Shown one piece after another: positions 63,672 to 64,000 of a stretch of 64,000 nucleotides of DNA; within the stretch, counting starts at the first letter, position 1; each line of letters starts with the position of its first letter. The notes under the pieces were generated by a model. The model was not told the DNA's origin, made no database searches, and saw nothing but the letters and a program-made list of their open reading frames with translations. The translations under genes were made by a program, and so were the position numbers. The stretch covers positions 8,313,164 through 8,377,163 of the forward strand of contig JAYGXS010000002.1 in assembly GCA_036362985.1 (NCBI GenBank), written 5' to 3'. The stretch is from Ligula intestinalis. Taxonomy: Eukaryota; Platyhelminthes; Cestoda; Diphyllobothriidea; Diphyllobothriidae.

Positions 63672-64000
63672 TTGCCTTACTTACTTGCATCCGAAAATGC
63701 ATGTAAATTTATACCAAAAGTGGGAAGTGACGTGCAATCGAAAGGCATCTTTCGCGTAATTGATTGGTATGGGCTTAGTTTGAGAGCAAAATATGAGCTC
63801 AGCAGCATAGTAAGTCCCTTCAATGGCGTTGAAGAGGAAGCAGGTGAAGAGCTCTCTCGAAATTTCATGGATTTAATAAATTCTGTTGTTTTCGCCATCT
63901 ACAAACTTTAAAAATAGTAAGCACAAACTGTGAGTAGCATTGACAGGAGGGCTTACATTATATTCCAGGGCAGTGCTTATTCCCTTGTCCCAACTCTAAC
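63672..64000. other. Overlapping frames on both strands, unassigned
   Basis: The plus frame (63672-63911) reads protein-like ('VGSDVQSKGIFRVIDWYGLS') and a minus frame overlaps it (63677-63898). I recognise neither. The window ends here. Confidence 0.2.

Overview
This window reads as intergenic or intronic DNA from a large, repeat-rich eukaryotic genome. I recognise no complete host gene. The repeats point to a flatworm, probably a tapeworm: Penelope-like elements (PLEs) with GIY-YIG endonuclease domains, a Ty3/gypsy-type LTR family whose primer-binding site fits tRNA-Trp as in the CsRn1 group of flukes, and non-LTR fragments including one with a C2H2 finger. The taxon is an inference; no rRNA or host gene fixes it. 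Nearly all protein similarity lies in broken transposon fragments with stops and frameshifts.

Layout: 0-4 kb has a non-LTR reverse-transcriptase tail, a GAA/GAT microsatellite, a decayed PLE endonuclease and a PLE tail. 4-9 kb has a solo LTR, two tRNA-headed SINEs and a ~770-bp tandem duplication. 9-13 kb is AT-rich and featureless. 14-19 kb has two foldback elements, LTR-B fragments and an inverted pair of PLE tails. 20-24 kb has a possible cysteine-rich exon, an inverted LTR-A pair and two PLE endonuclease fragments head to head. 24-31 kb holds a gypsy integrase remnant, the longest PLE (RT plus endonuclease, with target duplication), a small hammerhead-ribozyme element, a ~1-kb long-TIR foldback element and a palindromic PLE insertion. 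33.5-36 kb is a composite hAT element with an exact 8-bp target duplication. 36-47 kb has LTR-B tandem copies, two TIR elements and more fragments. 48-51 kb is a thicket of LTR-A copies in alternating orientation. 52.5-54.1 kb is a miniature two-LTR element with PBS and PPT. 55.4-58.6 kb is a diverged ~1.1-kb direct duplication. 58.9-63.7 kb has more LTR-A, LTR-B and PLE debris.

The most interesting theme is RNA-level. A CTGANGA...GAAACGTC hammerhead-like core recurs on PLE tails on both strands, one copy carries a compensated stem III, and a separate canonical hammerhead lies at 27357-27419. PLE tails also recur as head-to-head palindromes, two of them with target-site duplications. Domain calls come from reading translated segments by eye; boundaries are approximate unless marked by target duplications or by TG...CA-type LTR ends.
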